From Sedimenticola sp. (GTDB lineage: Bacteria > Pseudomonadota > Gammaproteobacteria > Chromatiales > Chromatiaceae): 64,000 bases of DNA. The DNA lies in assembly GCA_002869585.1 (NCBI GenBank), contig PKUO01000003.1:83476-147475 (forward strand), given 5' to 3'. Positions 1 through 16,904 of this stretch are shown one piece after another. The position numbers were made by a program, and so were the translations under genes. Position 1 is the first letter of the stretch; the number at the start of each line of letters is the position of its first letter. A model generated the notes under the pieces. That model had not been told where the DNA came from, ran no database searches, and saw only the letters and a program-made list of their open reading frames with translations.

Positions 1-24
1 TCATAATCAGTTAACTCCACAAAC

Positions 25-50
25 AAAAAAAAGGCCCTCCCGTGGAGGGG
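25..50 (-). terminator. Rho-independent terminator of maeB
   Basis: Read on the minus strand, a perfect 6-bp stem (CCCTCC/GGAGGG, 3-nt loop) is followed by CC and a run of eight T. It lies about 60 bases after the malic enzyme stop codon and should end the usp/maeB-side transcript. Confidence 0.75.
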
Positions 51-109
51 AGGACCCGTTATTGTACCAGTTTATCGACGATTTTCTGCTGTGGATTGCC
101 TCCCCGCGA

Positions 110-2371
110 TCAGTGGGAACGCACTGCCGCCACCGCCGTCATGTTGAGCAGGCCACGCACGGTGATGCTCGGCGTAACGATGTGCGCCGACTCGGCTGCG
201 CCCACCAGAATCGGGCCGATCGGGGTACCGTCGGCCAGGGTCTGCAGCAGGTTGAAGGAGATGTTGGCGGCATCCTGGTTGGGCATCACCAGCAGATTGG
301 CCGATTCTGTCAGCTGGGTGTCAGGGAAACGGGTCTTGAGACCGGTCAGCTTCAGTGCCATATCCGCATGCATTTCACCCTCGATCATCAGATCCGGCTG
401 CCGGGCGCGGATGATCTGCAACGCCTCGCGCATTTTCTTTGCGGCGGGGGTGTTGCGGGTCCCGAAATTGGATGAAGAGAGCAGCGCCGCGCGAGGTTTC
501 TCGCCAAACCACTTCACCTCCTGAGAACAGAGCCGGACGATCTCGGCGATATCCGCAGCATCCGGATCATCCTGGACATAGGCGTCAGTGATAAACAGCG
601 TGCCGGCGTGCATCACAATTGCGTTCAGCGAAGTCATCTTGCTGACTCCGGGCGACAGACCGATCACCTCCTGAATGTGGCGCAGATGATCGGCATAGCG
701 GCCGCGGGTGCCGCAGATCATGGCGTCGGCGCGGTGGTTGCTGATCATCAGCGAGGCGAGCACCGTTGAGTTGGTACGCACGAAGTAGCGCGCCTCTATC
801 GGCGAGTAACCCATGCGGGATACTTTGTTGTAGTAGGCCTCGGCGTATTCAAAATAATCATCATGATCCTGGGGATCAACCAGATCGAAATCTTCATCGA
901 TCTCGACATTCAGGCTCAGGCTCTGGATGCGCCGCTCGATCACCGCACGCCGACCAATGAGAATGGGCCTGGCAATCGCCTGTTCCACCACCTGCTGCAC
1001 CACCTGCAGCACCTTCTCATCTTCACCCTCGGCATAGACCACACGCCGCGCCTTGGCGCGGGCGCTGTCAAATACCGGGCGCATGGTCATGCCGGTTTTG
1101 AATACCGAGTGGTGCAGTTTCTCGCGGTAGGCCTTGATGCTCTCCAGCGGCCGCTGGGCCACCCCGGAGTCCATCGCCGCCTTGGCAACCGCTGGGGCGA
1201 CATACGCCATCAGCCGCTGGTCAAAGGGCTTGGGGATCAGGTATTCACGGCCAAAGACAATATTCTGTCCGCCATAGGCAGAACGCACAATGTCGGAGGG
1301 TTCGGCCATCGCCAGATCGGCAATGGCACGCACGGCCGCCATTTTCATTGCCTCGTTGATCTGGGTGGCGCCCACATCCAGCGCGCCCCGAAACAGAAAG
1401 GGAAAACAGAGGACATTGTTGACCTGGTTGGGGTAATCGGAACGACCCGTGGCGATGATCGCATCCGGACGGGCCTCTATGGCCAGGTCCGGCATAATCT
1501 CCGGCGTGGGATTGGCGAGCGCCATGATCAGCGGGTTTTCCGCCATCTCCTTGAGATATTCCGGCTTGAGCACACCGGCCGCTGAGAGGCCGAGGAAGAT
1601 GTCCGCTCCAGGCAATACCTCCTGCAGGGTGCGTTTGTCGGTATCGATTGCATAGCGCGCCTTGTAGGGGTCCATCTCCTCCTTGCGCCCCGTGTACACC
1701 ACCCCGGCGATATCCGTCACTGTGATGTTCTCTTTTTTCAGGCCCATCTCCACCAGCAGATCGAGGCAGGCGAGGGCGGCGGCACCCGCGCCGGAGGCCA
1801 CCAGCCTAACCTGGTCGAAGGATTTGTTGACCACCCGCAGACCATTGTAGATCGCTGCGGCAACCACGATGGCGGTGCCGTGCTGGTCATCATGGAACAC
1901 CGGGATACCCATCCGTTCCTTGAGTCCCTTCTCGATGATGAAGCACTCAGGGGCCTTGATGTCTTCCAGGTTGATACCGCCGAACGGGGGTTCGAGGCGG
2001 GCTACCGTTTCGATGAATTTTTCCGGGTCGAGCTCGTCCACTTCAATATCGAAGACATCGATGTTGGCGAACTCCTTGAACAGAACCGCCTTACCCTCCA
2101 TCACCGGTTTGGAGGCCAGACTGCCGATCGCGCCCAACCCCAGAACGGCGGTGCCGTTGGTGATCACCGCCACCAGATTGCCCCGCGCGGTGTAATCGGC
2201 CGCCGTGACCGGGTTGGCCTCGATCTCCTTGCAGGCATAGGCAACACCGGGAGAGTAAGCCAGCGCCAGATCGCGGGAGTTGGCCAGCGGTTTGGTCGCC
2301 TTGATCTCCAGCTTGCCCGGCTTCGGGTAACGGTGGTAGTCGAGGGCGCTTTTTTGCAGATCATCTGACAT
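110..2371 (-). CDS. maeB: NADP-dependent malic enzyme with C-terminal phosphotransacetylase-like domain
   Basis: Cytoplasmic enzyme that oxidatively decarboxylates malate to pyruvate and makes NAD(P)H. The 753-residue length is that of the MaeB hybrid family: a malic enzyme part to about residue 430 (YSPGVA at 39-44, the HDDQHGTA segment at 160-167, a Rossmann glycine cluster near 192-198) and a phosphate acetyl/butyryltransferase-type part after that. The C-terminal part is known in the family mainly as a regulatory domain rather than an active PTA. Gene context with the C4-dicarboxylate transporter genes upstream on the same strand fits a role in using imported malate. A terminator follows the stop codon. 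Confidence 0.93.
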   Translation of the reverse strand: MSDDLQKSALDYHRYPKPGKLEIKATKPLANSRDLALAYSPGVAYACKEIEANPVTAADYTARGNLVAVITNGTAVLGLGAIGSLASKPVMEGKAVLFKEFANIDVFDIEVDELDPEKFIETVARLEPPFGGINLEDIKAPECFIIEKGLKERMGIPVFHDDQHGTAIVVAAAIYNGLRVVNKSFDQVRLVASGAGAAALACLDLLVEMGLKKENITVTDIAGVVYTGRKEEMDPYKARYAIDTDKRTLQEVLPGADIFLGLSAAGVLKPEYLKEMAENPLIMALANPTPEIMPDLAIEARPDAIIATGRSDYPNQVNNVLCFPFLFRGALDVGATQINEAMKMAAVRAIADLAMAEPSDIVRSAYGGQNIVFGREYLIPKPFDQRLMAYVAPAVAKAAMDSGVAQRPLESIKAYREKLHHSVFKTGMTMRPVFDSARAKARRVVYAEGEDEKVLQVVQQVVEQAIARPILIGRRAVIERRIQSLSLNVEIDEDFDLVDPQDHDDYFEYAEAYYNKVSRMGYSPIEARYFVRTNSTVLASLMISNHRADAMICGTRGRYADHLRHIQEVIGLSPGVSKMTSLNAIVMHAGTLFITDAYVQDDPDAADIAEIVRLCSQEVKWFGEKPRAALLSSSNFGTRNTPAAKKMREALQIIRARQPDLMIEGEMHADMALKLTGLKTRFPDTQLTESANLLVMPNQDAANISFNLLQTLADGTPIGPILVGAAESAHIVTPSITVRGLLNMTAVAAVRSH

Positions 2372-2418
2372 TGCAGCAGATTCCTATCGGTTCTGGTGGA
2401 ATAGTCCGGTAAACGGAG

Positions 2419-2442
2419 GACAGGCCTTCGAGTCGGCCTGTC
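2419..2442. repeat. Inverted repeat in the maeB leader
   Basis: An 8-bp perfect inverted repeat (GACAGGCC, 8-nt loop, GGCCTGTC) lies about 50 bases upstream of the maeB start codon. No T-run follows on either strand, so it is more likely an operator or leader structure than a simple terminator. The rest of the 199-base gap between maeB and usp is AT-rich and shows no gene. Confidence 0.4.
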
Positions 2443-2570
2443 TGTTCACCAAAAAACATCGCAGTCCATAAGTAAAGTATGCGATATCCATAGATATTAC
2501 TAATAATTAATTTGCAAAGGCAGCCTCAAAATAGCGCGCCACTTGTGAATTTTTTTATTTTTCGCCCGTT

Positions 2571-3071
2571 TCAATCCATGTTGACCGGAATCACCAGCAC
2601 CGGCGTCTTGATGATATGGGTCAGTTTTCGTGCGGTCGAGCCCAACAGTCCGTGGGTGATGACCTCTTTGGTGTGGGTGCCCATGACGATCAGATCAACG
2701 CTGTTTTGATCTGCAAATTTGCGAATCTCTTCTGCCGCGTGGCCGTTGACAACCACTATGTCAGATACACATTTAGGATTTACATCGGGCAGAGAATCAG
2801 CCAGTTCATCCTTATAGAACCGTTCCAGACGGTCTTTCATCTTGGCGAGTACTTTTTTCAGTTCGCCCTCTTCACCGATCATATCGGACTTTTTCGACAG
2901 ATAGGCCTCGAGTACCCACTGACCCGCTGAGCTTAATGGTTCAACGGCGTGAAACATGATGATCTTGGCATCGTAGTGTTTGGCCAGGCTGATCGCATGG
3001 CGCAGCACCGGGCGCATGTTGTCACCCAGGTCGGTGGCATACAGGATGGTCTTATATTTTGGAAAACTCAT
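2571..3071 (-). CDS. UspA-family universal stress protein
   Basis: A single-domain universal stress protein of 166 residues, slightly longer than the usual 140-150. The family fold is an alpha/beta nucleotide-binding domain. The C-terminal part shows the ATP-binding signature of the family: a GTHT stretch, nine residues, then GST (around residues 131-147). The start ATG is preceded by an AGAGAG element. It lies between the TRAP transporter genes and maeB on the same strand. Usp genes are frequent neighbours of TRAP dicarboxylate transporters, but the precise role here is not known. Confidence 0.88.
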   Translation of the reverse strand: MSFPKYKTILYATDLGDNMRPVLRHAISLAKHYDAKIIMFHAVEPLSSAGQWVLEAYLSKKSDMIGEEGELKKVLAKMKDRLERFYKDELADSLPDVNPKCVSDIVVVNGHAAEEIRKFADQNSVDLIVMGTHTKEVITHGLLGSTARKLTHIIKTPVLVIPVNMD

Positions 3072-3221
3072 GGGCGTAATGTCTCTCTGTCAAACGGTTG
3101 GACCATGACACTGCGCGCGAATCTGTCAGTGTCCACCAATAGAAGCGGTGAGCCCTGCGGTGCAGGTGGCTATCATTCGAAATCCGGCCGCCACCCCGAT
3201 CCTGGGCGGCGGCCTGACGCA

Positions 3222-4622
3222 CTATTTGTACCCCTTGAGGTTATCGATATATTCCGGCAGGAATAGCGATATCTGGGGTATGTAGGTAATCAGGATCAGG
3301 AAGAACAGCAGCAGCACAAGCCAGGGCAAGGCAGCCTTGATCACCCAGCCCATACTGTTGCCGGTGATACCCGCCGTCACGAACAGATTCAGTCCCACCG
3401 GCGGGGTCAACATGCCTATCTCCATGTTAACCACCATGATGATACCCAGATGAATCGGATCAATGCCCAGTTGCGTGGCAATGGGGAACAGGATCGGGGC
3501 CATGATCAGCAGAATAGCCGAGGGTTCCATGAAATTACCCGCGGCTAGGAGCAGCAGGTTGACCACTATCAGGAACATCCAGGGCGCGAGTCCCCAGGCT
3601 ACGATGGTTTCCGCAATGGCGTGGGGTATGCGCTCTGTTGTCAGGACATGGGCGAACAGCATCGCGTTGGCGATGATGAACAGCAGCATGATGCTGACCT
3701 TGACCGCATCCATGATGGTCTTGTTGATCTCCTTGTCAGTGATGCACTTCGGGAACGCCCAGGCGATCTGCATGGCATTGCGCACCAGCATTCTGCCGAT
3801 CGACTCACCCTTATGACGCCAGGGCTTGCCCTTGAGAGGCCCCATGTCGCGGTAGCCGAAAACCGAAACCAGAAAGGCATACACGGCCGACACCGCTGCC
3901 GCTTCTGTAGGGCTAGCGATACCGCCATAGATGGAACCCAGAACGATGAAGATCAGCATCAGGCCGCCGGAGGCGCTGAATCCGGAAGCGAGCAACTCCC
4001 TGAAACAAGGCCAGGGTTGCGCCGGCAGTTTTTTGATGCGCGCTGCGATATAGATGGCGATCATCAATATCAGGCCCATCATGATGCCGGGGATAAAGCC
4101 CGCCATGAACATGCGCGCTGCGGAAACCTCCGTCGCCGCGGCATATACAAGCATCACGATCGAGGGTGGTATCAGGATACCCAGGGTGCCTGCATTGGCG
4201 ATTACACCGGCAGCGAATTTCTCCGGATATCCCGCCCTTACCATTCCGGCAATCACGATGGTGCCGATGGCCGCTACCGTCGCTGGTGACGAACCCGATA
4301 CTGCGGCGAACATCATACAGGCCATGACCGATGCCATCGCCAGACCACCGCGAATATGTCCGACGCAATCGATGGCAAAACGGATCAGCCGTTTCGCCAC
4401 ACCACCGGTGGAGAGAAACGCGGATGAGACAATAAAGAAGGGAATCGCCAGCAGTGTGTAGTGCTCAGACAACGCCTCGAACAGCTTCAGGGCCACCGAG
4501 GCCAGCGAGTCGTTGGAAAACATCAGGATGGTGGCAATACTCGACAAACCTAGAGCGATTGCAATCGGCATGCTGAGAAACATGCAGCCGAAAAGGAGTA
4601 TAAAGAGAGCGGCCGTTGTCAT
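3222..4622 (-). CDS. dctM: TRAP transporter large membrane subunit DctM
   Basis: The large permease of a tripartite ATP-independent periplasmic transporter, using an ion gradient to import an organic acid such as malate, succinate or fumarate delivered by DctP. The 466 residues are almost entirely hydrophobic helices, with the conserved GSSPATVAAIG and GILIPPSI motifs of the first half and MLTPPVG in the second. It is about 40 residues longer than typical DctM (~427); the extra length sits in a polar central stretch around residues 258-305. The start overlaps the dctQ stop by 4 bases (ATGA), which implies translational coupling. Confidence 0.93.
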   Translation of the reverse strand: MTTAALFILLFGCMFLSMPIAIALGLSSIATILMFSNDSLASVALKLFEALSEHYTLLAIPFFIVSSAFLSTGGVAKRLIRFAIDCVGHIRGGLAMASVMACMMFAAVSGSSPATVAAIGTIVIAGMVRAGYPEKFAAGVIANAGTLGILIPPSIVMLVYAAATEVSAARMFMAGFIPGIMMGLILMIAIYIAARIKKLPAQPWPCFRELLASGFSASGGLMLIFIVLGSIYGGIASPTEAAAVSAVYAFLVSVFGYRDMGPLKGKPWRHKGESIGRMLVRNAMQIAWAFPKCITDKEINKTIMDAVKVSIMLLFIIANAMLFAHVLTTERIPHAIAETIVAWGLAPWMFLIVVNLLLLAAGNFMEPSAILLIMAPILFPIATQLGIDPIHLGIIMVVNMEIGMLTPPVGLNLFVTAGITGNSMGWVIKAALPWLVLLLFFLILITYIPQISLFLPEYIDNLKGYK

Positions 4623-5188
4623 GATTTGCGCTCCTCTTTATTCGATTCCGAGACATCTGAGCCCGCCAACTCTTCGGCCAGATGCATACTCTCCTTGGCC
4701 TCATCGGCATGGCGAAAACCTTCCGACTTGCCGGTTATCACGGCCCAAAGCAATTCCATCAGGCGTAGCACCAGCAGTCCAAAGCCGATCACCAGAATAC
4801 TGTGCGCTATCCATGCCGGTATCGGGATGTCCTCCAACTCGATACCGATCTTCTTCATCTTGCTGAGATAGATCCACGAACCATAGATAAACAGTCCGCA
4901 ATAAATAAGGCTGCCAACCACGGCCAAAACACTGGCCGAGCGGCGTAGCAGGGGCGGGAGCAGCTTGACGAAGGCATCGACACCGATATGCGCACCCACC
5001 TTCAGCCCGTAGGAAGCGCCGAACAGGACAAACCAGGCCGAGGTATGCAGGGTCAATTCCTGAACCCAGAGATAGCCGGCGCCAAACCCGAAGCGCATAA
5101 CCACCTCAACGAACACCAGCAGGGTCATCGCCACCAGAAGAAAGGCAAGTATGCTCTCCTCCGCTTTATTCAAGACACGTATCAGCAT
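4619..5188 (-). CDS. dctQ: TRAP transporter small membrane subunit DctQ
   Basis: The small permease subunit that pairs with DctM in the inner membrane. The 189 residues contain four hydrophobic segments (near 15-35, 50-65, 90-115 and 130-155) and a polar, charged C-terminal tail of about 30 residues that is longer than in many homologues. It follows dctP after an intercistronic hairpin and overlaps dctM by 4 bases. The identity rests on the typical helix pattern, the size and its position between dctP and dctM. Confidence 0.9.
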   Translation of the reverse strand: MLIRVLNKAEESILAFLLVAMTLLVFVEVVMRFGFGAGYLWVQELTLHTSAWFVLFGASYGLKVGAHIGVDAFVKLLPPLLRRSASVLAVVGSLIYCGLFIYGSWIYLSKMKKIGIELEDIPIPAWIAHSILVIGFGLLVLRLMELLWAVITGKSEGFRHADEAKESMHLAEELAGSDVSESNKEERKS

Positions 5189-5254
5189 CGGTAAAATCCT
5201 ATCTGAGAGTTGCTTGATCTCCTCCGCAGGCCATCCATGGCATGCAGAAAAGCC

Positions 5255-5276
5255 CAGGGCCTGTAAACAGGCCCTG
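5255..5276 (-). terminator. Intercistronic hairpin between dctP and dctQ
   Basis: A perfect 9-bp stem (CAGGGCCTG/CAGGCCCTG) with a 4-nt loop starts 8 bases after the dctP stop codon on the minus strand; only a short T-stretch follows. In binding-protein operons such hairpins commonly act as partial terminators or 3' stabilisers that make the periplasmic protein more abundant than the permeases. That role is inferred here. Confidence 0.6.
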
Positions 5277-5284
5277 ATACTTGC

Positions 5285-7887
<2,603 letters not shown>

Positions 7888-7906
7888 AGTTCTGGCTCTT
7901 CTACTG

Positions 7907-10147
7907 TCATTCGTCGCTGGTTTCCGGTGTCTCGGCCCTGTCCAGCTCAAGGGTGAATACAGCGCCACCCCGTGGATCATTATCGACCTGGAGTGTGCCG
8001 TTCATCCCCTCGACAATCCGATGGGATATCGATAACCCCAGGCCCAGCCCACGACCTTCCTCTTTGGTGGTAAAAAAGGGATCGAAGATGCGACTGAAAT
8101 TTTCCTGATCCACGCCTGCCCCACTGTCACGTATGCGGGTGATCACCCGGCCCTCACGCTCGCTGGCGGCGACTTCGATGGTCTTTATCTGCTCTCCCTC
8201 TACCGCATGGATCGCATTGCCGATCAGATTGACCAGCACCTGCTCCAGTTGCACCATGTCGGCCATGACATACAGCTCCGTGCCGGGCAGGGCGATGTCG
8301 ATGCTTGCACCGCTCTCTTTGATGCGTGGCGCAAGGATCTGTACCGAGGTATCGACCGCGGCGGTCAGCGAAACCCTGACCAGCTGTCCCGTGGTCTTTC
8401 TGGCAAACGCCTTCAATTGCGCGCTGATTTGCGCCATGCGCTCGGTGAGTTCGGAGATCTGTTGCATATTCCAATAGGCATCCTCCAGACGGTTATTGTC
8501 CACCAGCGCCCGGGCATTATCGGCATAGGAGCGGATCGCCGCCAGGGGTTGATTGAGCTCATGGCTGATACCCGTTGACATCTGACCGAGCGCCGCCAGT
8601 TTTGCCGCCTGAATCAACTGATCCTGGGTCTCGCGCAATGCCTTCTCGGTCTGGCGGTGCTCGTCGATCTCCTGGCTCAGGCGGATATTACTGGTGGTCA
8701 GATCCCGGGTACGCGCCTCGACCCGGGCTTCCAGCTGGTCATGGGCATGCTGCAGGGCCTCTTCCTGTGCAACCCGATAGCTGATGTCATGCACCGTGGC
8801 GATACGCTTCTCCTCACCCGAGAGACGCAGGAGGCCAACCGACAACTCCACCGGGAAGACATCCTGCTTCTGGCGTCTGGCCAGGGTCTCTATAGTTGAC
8901 ACCTGGGGGTGATCAGAGGCGAAGATGCGCCTGATCTGCTGCTGACTCTCATCCGGAAAACAGGCGAGAAAGGATTCGCCATCCATCTCGCCGTTTTTGT
9001 AGCCAAACAATTCATGGGCCTTGCTGTTGGCCAGCTCAATGGTGCCGGCCATATTCATCTGTAACAGACCGGCCTGGGTATTTTCCAGAATGGCCCGGAT
9101 CTTCGACTCGTTCGCCTCGAGATTTTTCTTCACCTGCTGCTCGAAACGCACCCGGTCGAGCTGTCGCCGGCGGCGCTGATGCAGAATCAGCAGCACCAGT
9201 ATGGCAACACCGAACAACACCAGGGAGAGCAATACCGCGCGCCACATCTGAATATAGACGGCATTCATCCGGGCCAGTATGTGGACCTTCCAGCCGGCCT
9301 CGGGCATGGCCTGCTCCAGGACCAGAAATTTTACCGGTTTCGGGACATACACCTGGAGGATCTGCTTGTCCGACAGGGTGCTATCAAACCTGGCCGCCAA
9401 TGGCGTCAATTGCGCATCTCGATAACGCTTACTCTCAATGATCCGCCGGTGCACCTCGGGGGGCAACTGGCGAATGGTTTTAAAGCGCCAGTCGGGATTG
9501 GTGGTGATAAAGATAACGCCGTCCGGATCGGTGACAATGAAATCCGAGTCCGGACGCTTCCAGCTGCTATCGATGTTGCTCATGGTGATTTTCATCACCA
9601 CCGCGCCAAGTATCTGTTCCTGATGCCTTACCGGATAGGCAAAATAGTAGCCACGCTTGTTGGATGTTGTCCCCAGCGCGAAATAGCGCCCGAGGTTACC
9701 CTTCATCGCCTCCTTGAAGTAGGGCCGGTAAGAAAAATTCCTGCCCACAAAGGGGCGTTCGGACTGCCAGTTGGAGGCGGCGATGGTCAAGCCGTCTGCG
9801 TCCATGAGATAGGTATCTGAGGCATCGGCAATGTCATTGATCGTTGCAAGATAACGATTGAGGGCATCGATGCGTTCAGGGTCTGCGGGGTTATTCAATA
9901 GCTGCACCAGGCGGGTATTGGTGGCGAGCAGCTCGGGCAGGAACCGGTATTTTTCCAGCTGTCCCTGGAGACTGGCGACATACAGATTGAGTTGCTGGCG
10001 GCTCTCCTCCTCGAGCAACTGGATCGCCCGGTCACGCGTAAGCAACGCCACCTGCCAGGCGAACACCAGCATACCCAGTACGATCAGTAGCATGGCAGGG
10101 CGGGATAGGCCTGTTTTGTTGTCCAGCGAAACGGGTATTTGATTCAT
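7907..10147 (-). CDS. dctB: C4-dicarboxylate sensor histidine kinase DctB
   Basis: Membrane sensor kinase partner of DctD. The 746 residues comprise a first membrane helix (about 18-38), a large periplasmic double-PDC sensor region containing the GRNFSYRPYF motif typical of dicarboxylate sensors, a second helix near 310-330, a PAS domain, a coiled-coil linker, a HisKA domain with the phosphorylated His in GISHELNQPL, and a HATPase domain with GRGLGLGLSIS. The PAS domain between membrane and kinase makes it longer than the ~600-residue rhizobial DctB. It is the first gene of the dctBD pair. Confidence 0.92.
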   Translation of the reverse strand: MNQIPVSLDNKTGLSRPAMLLIVLGMLVFAWQVALLTRDRAIQLLEEESRQQLNLYVASLQGQLEKYRFLPELLATNTRLVQLLNNPADPERIDALNRYLATINDIADASDTYLMDADGLTIAASNWQSERPFVGRNFSYRPYFKEAMKGNLGRYFALGTTSNKRGYYFAYPVRHQEQILGAVVMKITMSNIDSSWKRPDSDFIVTDPDGVIFITTNPDWRFKTIRQLPPEVHRRIIESKRYRDAQLTPLAARFDSTLSDKQILQVYVPKPVKFLVLEQAMPEAGWKVHILARMNAVYIQMWRAVLLSLVLFGVAILVLLILHQRRRRQLDRVRFEQQVKKNLEANESKIRAILENTQAGLLQMNMAGTIELANSKAHELFGYKNGEMDGESFLACFPDESQQQIRRIFASDHPQVSTIETLARRQKQDVFPVELSVGLLRLSGEEKRIATVHDISYRVAQEEALQHAHDQLEARVEARTRDLTTSNIRLSQEIDEHRQTEKALRETQDQLIQAAKLAALGQMSTGISHELNQPLAAIRSYADNARALVDNNRLEDAYWNMQQISELTERMAQISAQLKAFARKTTGQLVRVSLTAAVDTSVQILAPRIKESGASIDIALPGTELYVMADMVQLEQVLVNLIGNAIHAVEGEQIKTIEVAASEREGRVITRIRDSGAGVDQENFSRIFDPFFTTKEEGRGLGLGLSISHRIVEGMNGTLQVDNDPRGGAVFTLELDRAETPETSDE

Positions 10148-10243
10148 GGTGACCGGGTCAGTCTGTTATTTTCAGAATCTCACTGCCTGTCTGACCGCCC
10201 AGTGTAAGACATACTGCCGACTCCGTCGATTTCCCCCGGCCAG

Positions 10244-10273
10244 AAACAAGAAACCCCGCACTGTGGCGGGGTT
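10244..10273 (-). terminator. Terminator of the atp operon
   Basis: On the minus strand, stem AACCCCGC/GCGGGGTT with a 6-nt loop is followed by TCTTGTTTCT, about 30 bases after the atpC stop. A second hairpin (GGGCTGAT/ATCAGCCC, 10288-10308) contains the atpC stop codon itself. Confidence 0.65.
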
Positions 10274-10300
10274 CTCATGCAGAGGCGGGCTGATGTCCGA

Positions 10301-10729
10301 TCAGCCCTTTTTAATCTTCCGCAGTTTTTCAATCGCGCGCAGCTGGGCCACTGCCTCGGCCAGTTCGGCCTGGGCCTTGGCATATTCAAACTCTGCCTGC
10401 TTACCGGCGAGCGCATCCTCAGCCCGGCGTTTCGCATCCAGGGCCGCGGCTTCATCAAGATCAGAGGCGCGCACCGCTGTATCCGCCAGTACAGTCACCA
10501 CATGGGGCTGAACTTCGAGAATACCGCCAGAGACAAAGTAGTGCTCGATCGGCTTGCCGTCGCCCGGATCAACCCGGACATCCCCGGGTTTAAGGTGGGT
10601 AACCAGCGGCGTATGCCTTGGCGCGATACCGACCTCACCCATGACAGCGGGTGCGTAGACCATTTCGGCCTGGCCGGAGTGAATCTGGCCCTCTGCGCTT
10701 ACGATGTCGACATGGATTTTCATGGACAT
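10301..10729 (-). CDS. atpC: ATP synthase F1 subunit epsilon
   Basis: Central-stalk subunit that couples rotation to catalysis and can inhibit ATP hydrolysis. The 142 residues show the N-terminal beta-sandwich ([28 protein letters not shown] near 32-43) and the C-terminal helical hairpin rich in Ala, Glu and Lys. It is the last gene of the atp operon, 21 bases after atpD. Confidence 0.96.
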   Translation of the reverse strand: MSMKIHVDIVSAEGQIHSGQAEMVYAPAVMGEVGIAPRHTPLVTHLKPGDVRVDPGDGKPIEHYFVSGGILEVQPHVVTVLADTAVRASDLDEAAALDAKRRAEDALAGKQAEFEYAKAQAELAEAVAQLRAIEKLRKIKKG

Positions 10730-10750
10730 ACTCTATAACTCCCGAAGGGA

Positions 10751-12166
<1,416 letters not shown>

Positions 12167-12195
12167 TTAAAGACTAAATTCTTTGCTAACTGGGC

Positions 12196-13056
12196 CTAGA
12201 CCGCAGCGGCGCCACCCACGATTTCCGATATTTCCTGGGTAATGGCTGCCTGGCGGGCCTTGTTGTATACCAATTGCAGTTCATCGATGAGATCACCGGC
12301 ATTGTCTGTCGCCGATTTCATCGCAACCATTCGCGCAGACTGTTCACACGCCCCATTCTCTACCACGGCCTGGTAGGCTAGGGACTCGATGTAACGCGTC
12401 AGCAAGCCGCTCAGAACATCCTTGGAATCAGGCTCGTAGATGTAATCCCAGTGATGCTTCAGCTCTTCATTCGACTCACCGGCAATCGGCACCAATTGTT
12501 CAACTGTCGGCTCTTGCGTCATGGTATTGACGAAGCTGTTGTAGGCGATATTGATATGATCCAACTCGCCGTTCTCATAAGCGTCGAGCATCACCTTGAC
12601 CGGACCGATCAGGTCCTCAATGTGAGCCGCATCACCCAGATGCGTGGCTTCCGCCATCACCTTGCCGCCAAAACGCTTGAAAAAGCCCAGGGCCTTGTTG
12701 CCAATTACACAGAACTGGACCTGCACACCGGCTTCCTGCTGCCCCTTGATATCCTTGACCAGCTTTCTGAACAGGTTGCTGTTCAGGCCGCCACACAGGC
12801 CTCGATCGGAGGAGACAACAATATAGCCCACACGCTTCACTTCACGCTCAACCATGAAGCTGTGGCGATATTCCGGATGCGCGTGATACAGGTGGCCAAT
12901 CACTCGCTTCATCTTCTCTGCATAGGGGCGTGTGGACAGCATCCTGTCCTGAGCCTTACGCATCTTGGCAGCCGCCACCATCTCCATCGCAGATGTGATT
13001 TTCTGCGTATTCTTGATGCTGGCGATCTTCGTGCGAATTTCTTTTGCGCCTGCCAT
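12196..13056 (-). CDS. atpG: ATP synthase F1 subunit gamma
   Basis: The rotating shaft of F1. Its 286 residues begin with [20 protein letters not shown] and end with a helix carrying [19 protein letters not shown], the two halves of the coiled coil inside the alpha/beta ring. The [11 protein letters not shown] motif near residue 78-88 is the family hallmark. Normal length and operon position. Confidence 0.98.
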   Translation of the reverse strand: MAGAKEIRTKIASIKNTQKITSAMEMVAAAKMRKAQDRMLSTRPYAEKMKRVIGHLYHAHPEYRHSFMVEREVKRVGYIVVSSDRGLCGGLNSNLFRKLVKDIKGQQEAGVQVQFCVIGNKALGFFKRFGGKVMAEATHLGDAAHIEDLIGPVKVMLDAYENGELDHINIAYNSFVNTMTQEPTVEQLVPIAGESNEELKHHWDYIYEPDSKDVLSGLLTRYIESLAYQAVVENGACEQSARMVAMKSATDNAGDLIDELQLVYNKARQAAITQEISEIVGGAAAV

Positions 13057-13098
13057 GATTAACCCTTATCTAAATGGATGTCCCAATGGATTCTTTGC

Positions 13099-14640
<1,542 letters not shown>

Positions 14641-14653
14641 GTTGGCTTCTCGC

Positions 14654-15193
14654 TTAGATTCCTAATTCGTGCGCCAGTTGCTGCAGTTGCCCGCTGACTG
14701 AAGCGTCAATCACCATATCGCCTGCGCGAATATGGACCCCTCCGATCAACTCGGCATCCCGTTCGCTGGTAATGGTGATATCGCGTCCCAGCTTGGCCTT
14801 TAGCGCTTCGGCTATCTGCTTTTCCTGTTCGGGCTTTAAGGCGAAGGCCGATCGAACATGCACATTGAGCATGCGCTGATCTTCGGCCTTGAGTGCCTCG
14901 AACATCCGGGCAATCTCTCCGGCAATGGAGAGCCTGTCATTTTTCACCAGCAGCTTCGCCAGGTTTTGACCCTCTGCATTCAGGTGGTCGCCACTGACTT
15001 CCAGCACCAGATTGGTCAGGGTCTGCTGATCGAACTTGGGGTTGGCAATCGCCTTGCCCATGAGCGGATCTGCAACCATTGACGTCAGAAATGACAAGGC
15101 ATCAGACCAGGCGGCGAGACTCTCTGTCTCCTTCGCCCGGGCAAATATCGCCTCTGCATAAGGACGGGCTATTGTGCTCGTTTCACCTGCCAT
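14654..15193 (-). CDS. atpH: ATP synthase F1 subunit delta
   Basis: Peripheral-stalk subunit that joins the b dimer to the top of F1. The 179 residues start with the typical [14 protein letters not shown] stretch and end with the [20 protein letters not shown] motif near 150-170 that defines the family. It follows atpF by 9 bases. Confidence 0.97.
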   Translation of the reverse strand: MAGETSTIARPYAEAIFARAKETESLAAWSDALSFLTSMVADPLMGKAIANPKFDQQTLTNLVLEVSGDHLNAEGQNLAKLLVKNDRLSIAGEIARMFEALKAEDQRMLNVHVRSAFALKPEQEKQIAEALKAKLGRDITITSERDAELIGGVHIRAGDMVIDASVSGQLQQLAHELGI

Positions 15194-15202
15194 AACAGTG
15201 CC

Positions 15203-15673
15203 TTAGATCTGTTTCGCCAAAGCTTCAACGATATCCTTATGTGCGGCAGCATTGATCTCCTTGCGGAGGATCTTTTCTGCACCGGATAGCGCCAGCTCAC
15301 CCACCTTTTCACGCAGCTGCTCACGAGCACGGTTGACCTCCTGCTCGATCTCAGCCTGGGCAGCAGTAACCAAACGCTCCCCTTCAGTGCGGGCATTGAC
15401 TTTAGCTTCGTCGACAATCTCGGAAGCACGTTTCTGTGCCTGTGCAACTATCTCGCCCGCCTGGGCTTTAGCCGCATGCAGCACATCTTTTGCGTGTTCT
15501 TTTGCCAGCTCTTTCTCGTGTAGTCCACGTTCCGCAGCGGCCAGGCCATCGGCGATCTCTTTACGCCGGGTATCCAGCGCGCCCATGATGGGTGTCCACA
15601 CATATTTCATTGTTAACCACACGAATACCATGAAGGAGATCAGCTGACCTATAAGTGTCAGATTGATGTTCAT
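15203..15673 (-). CDS. atpF: ATP synthase F0 subunit b
   Basis: Peripheral-stalk subunit with one N-terminal membrane helix (MNINLTLIGQLISFMVFVWL) and a long charged coiled-coil domain rich in Ala, Glu, Lys and Arg. The 156 residues match the usual length. Upstream is atpE, downstream atpH. Confidence 0.97.
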   Translation of the reverse strand: MNINLTLIGQLISFMVFVWLTMKYVWTPIMGALDTRRKEIADGLAAAERGLHEKELAKEHAKDVLHAAKAQAGEIVAQAQKRASEIVDEAKVNARTEGERLVTAAQAEIEQEVNRAREQLREKVGELALSGAEKILRKEINAAAHKDIVEALAKQI

Positions 15674-15731
15674 CCCGGAAATACCTCGCTTCTAGACGAG
15701 ATGAAAGTCAGTTTGCGGTTGTTGATTAACA

Positions 15732-16004
<273 letters not shown>

Positions 16005-16019
16005 CTAAGGTTAAAAAAA

Positions 16020-16904
<885 letters not shown>

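Noticed and set aside
10288..10315. Plus-strand hairpin GGGCTGAT/ATCAGCCC followed by TTTTTA, resembling a terminator
   Set aside because: No plus-strand gene ends nearby; the hairpin contains the atpC stop codon, so I treat it as part of the atpC 3' end.
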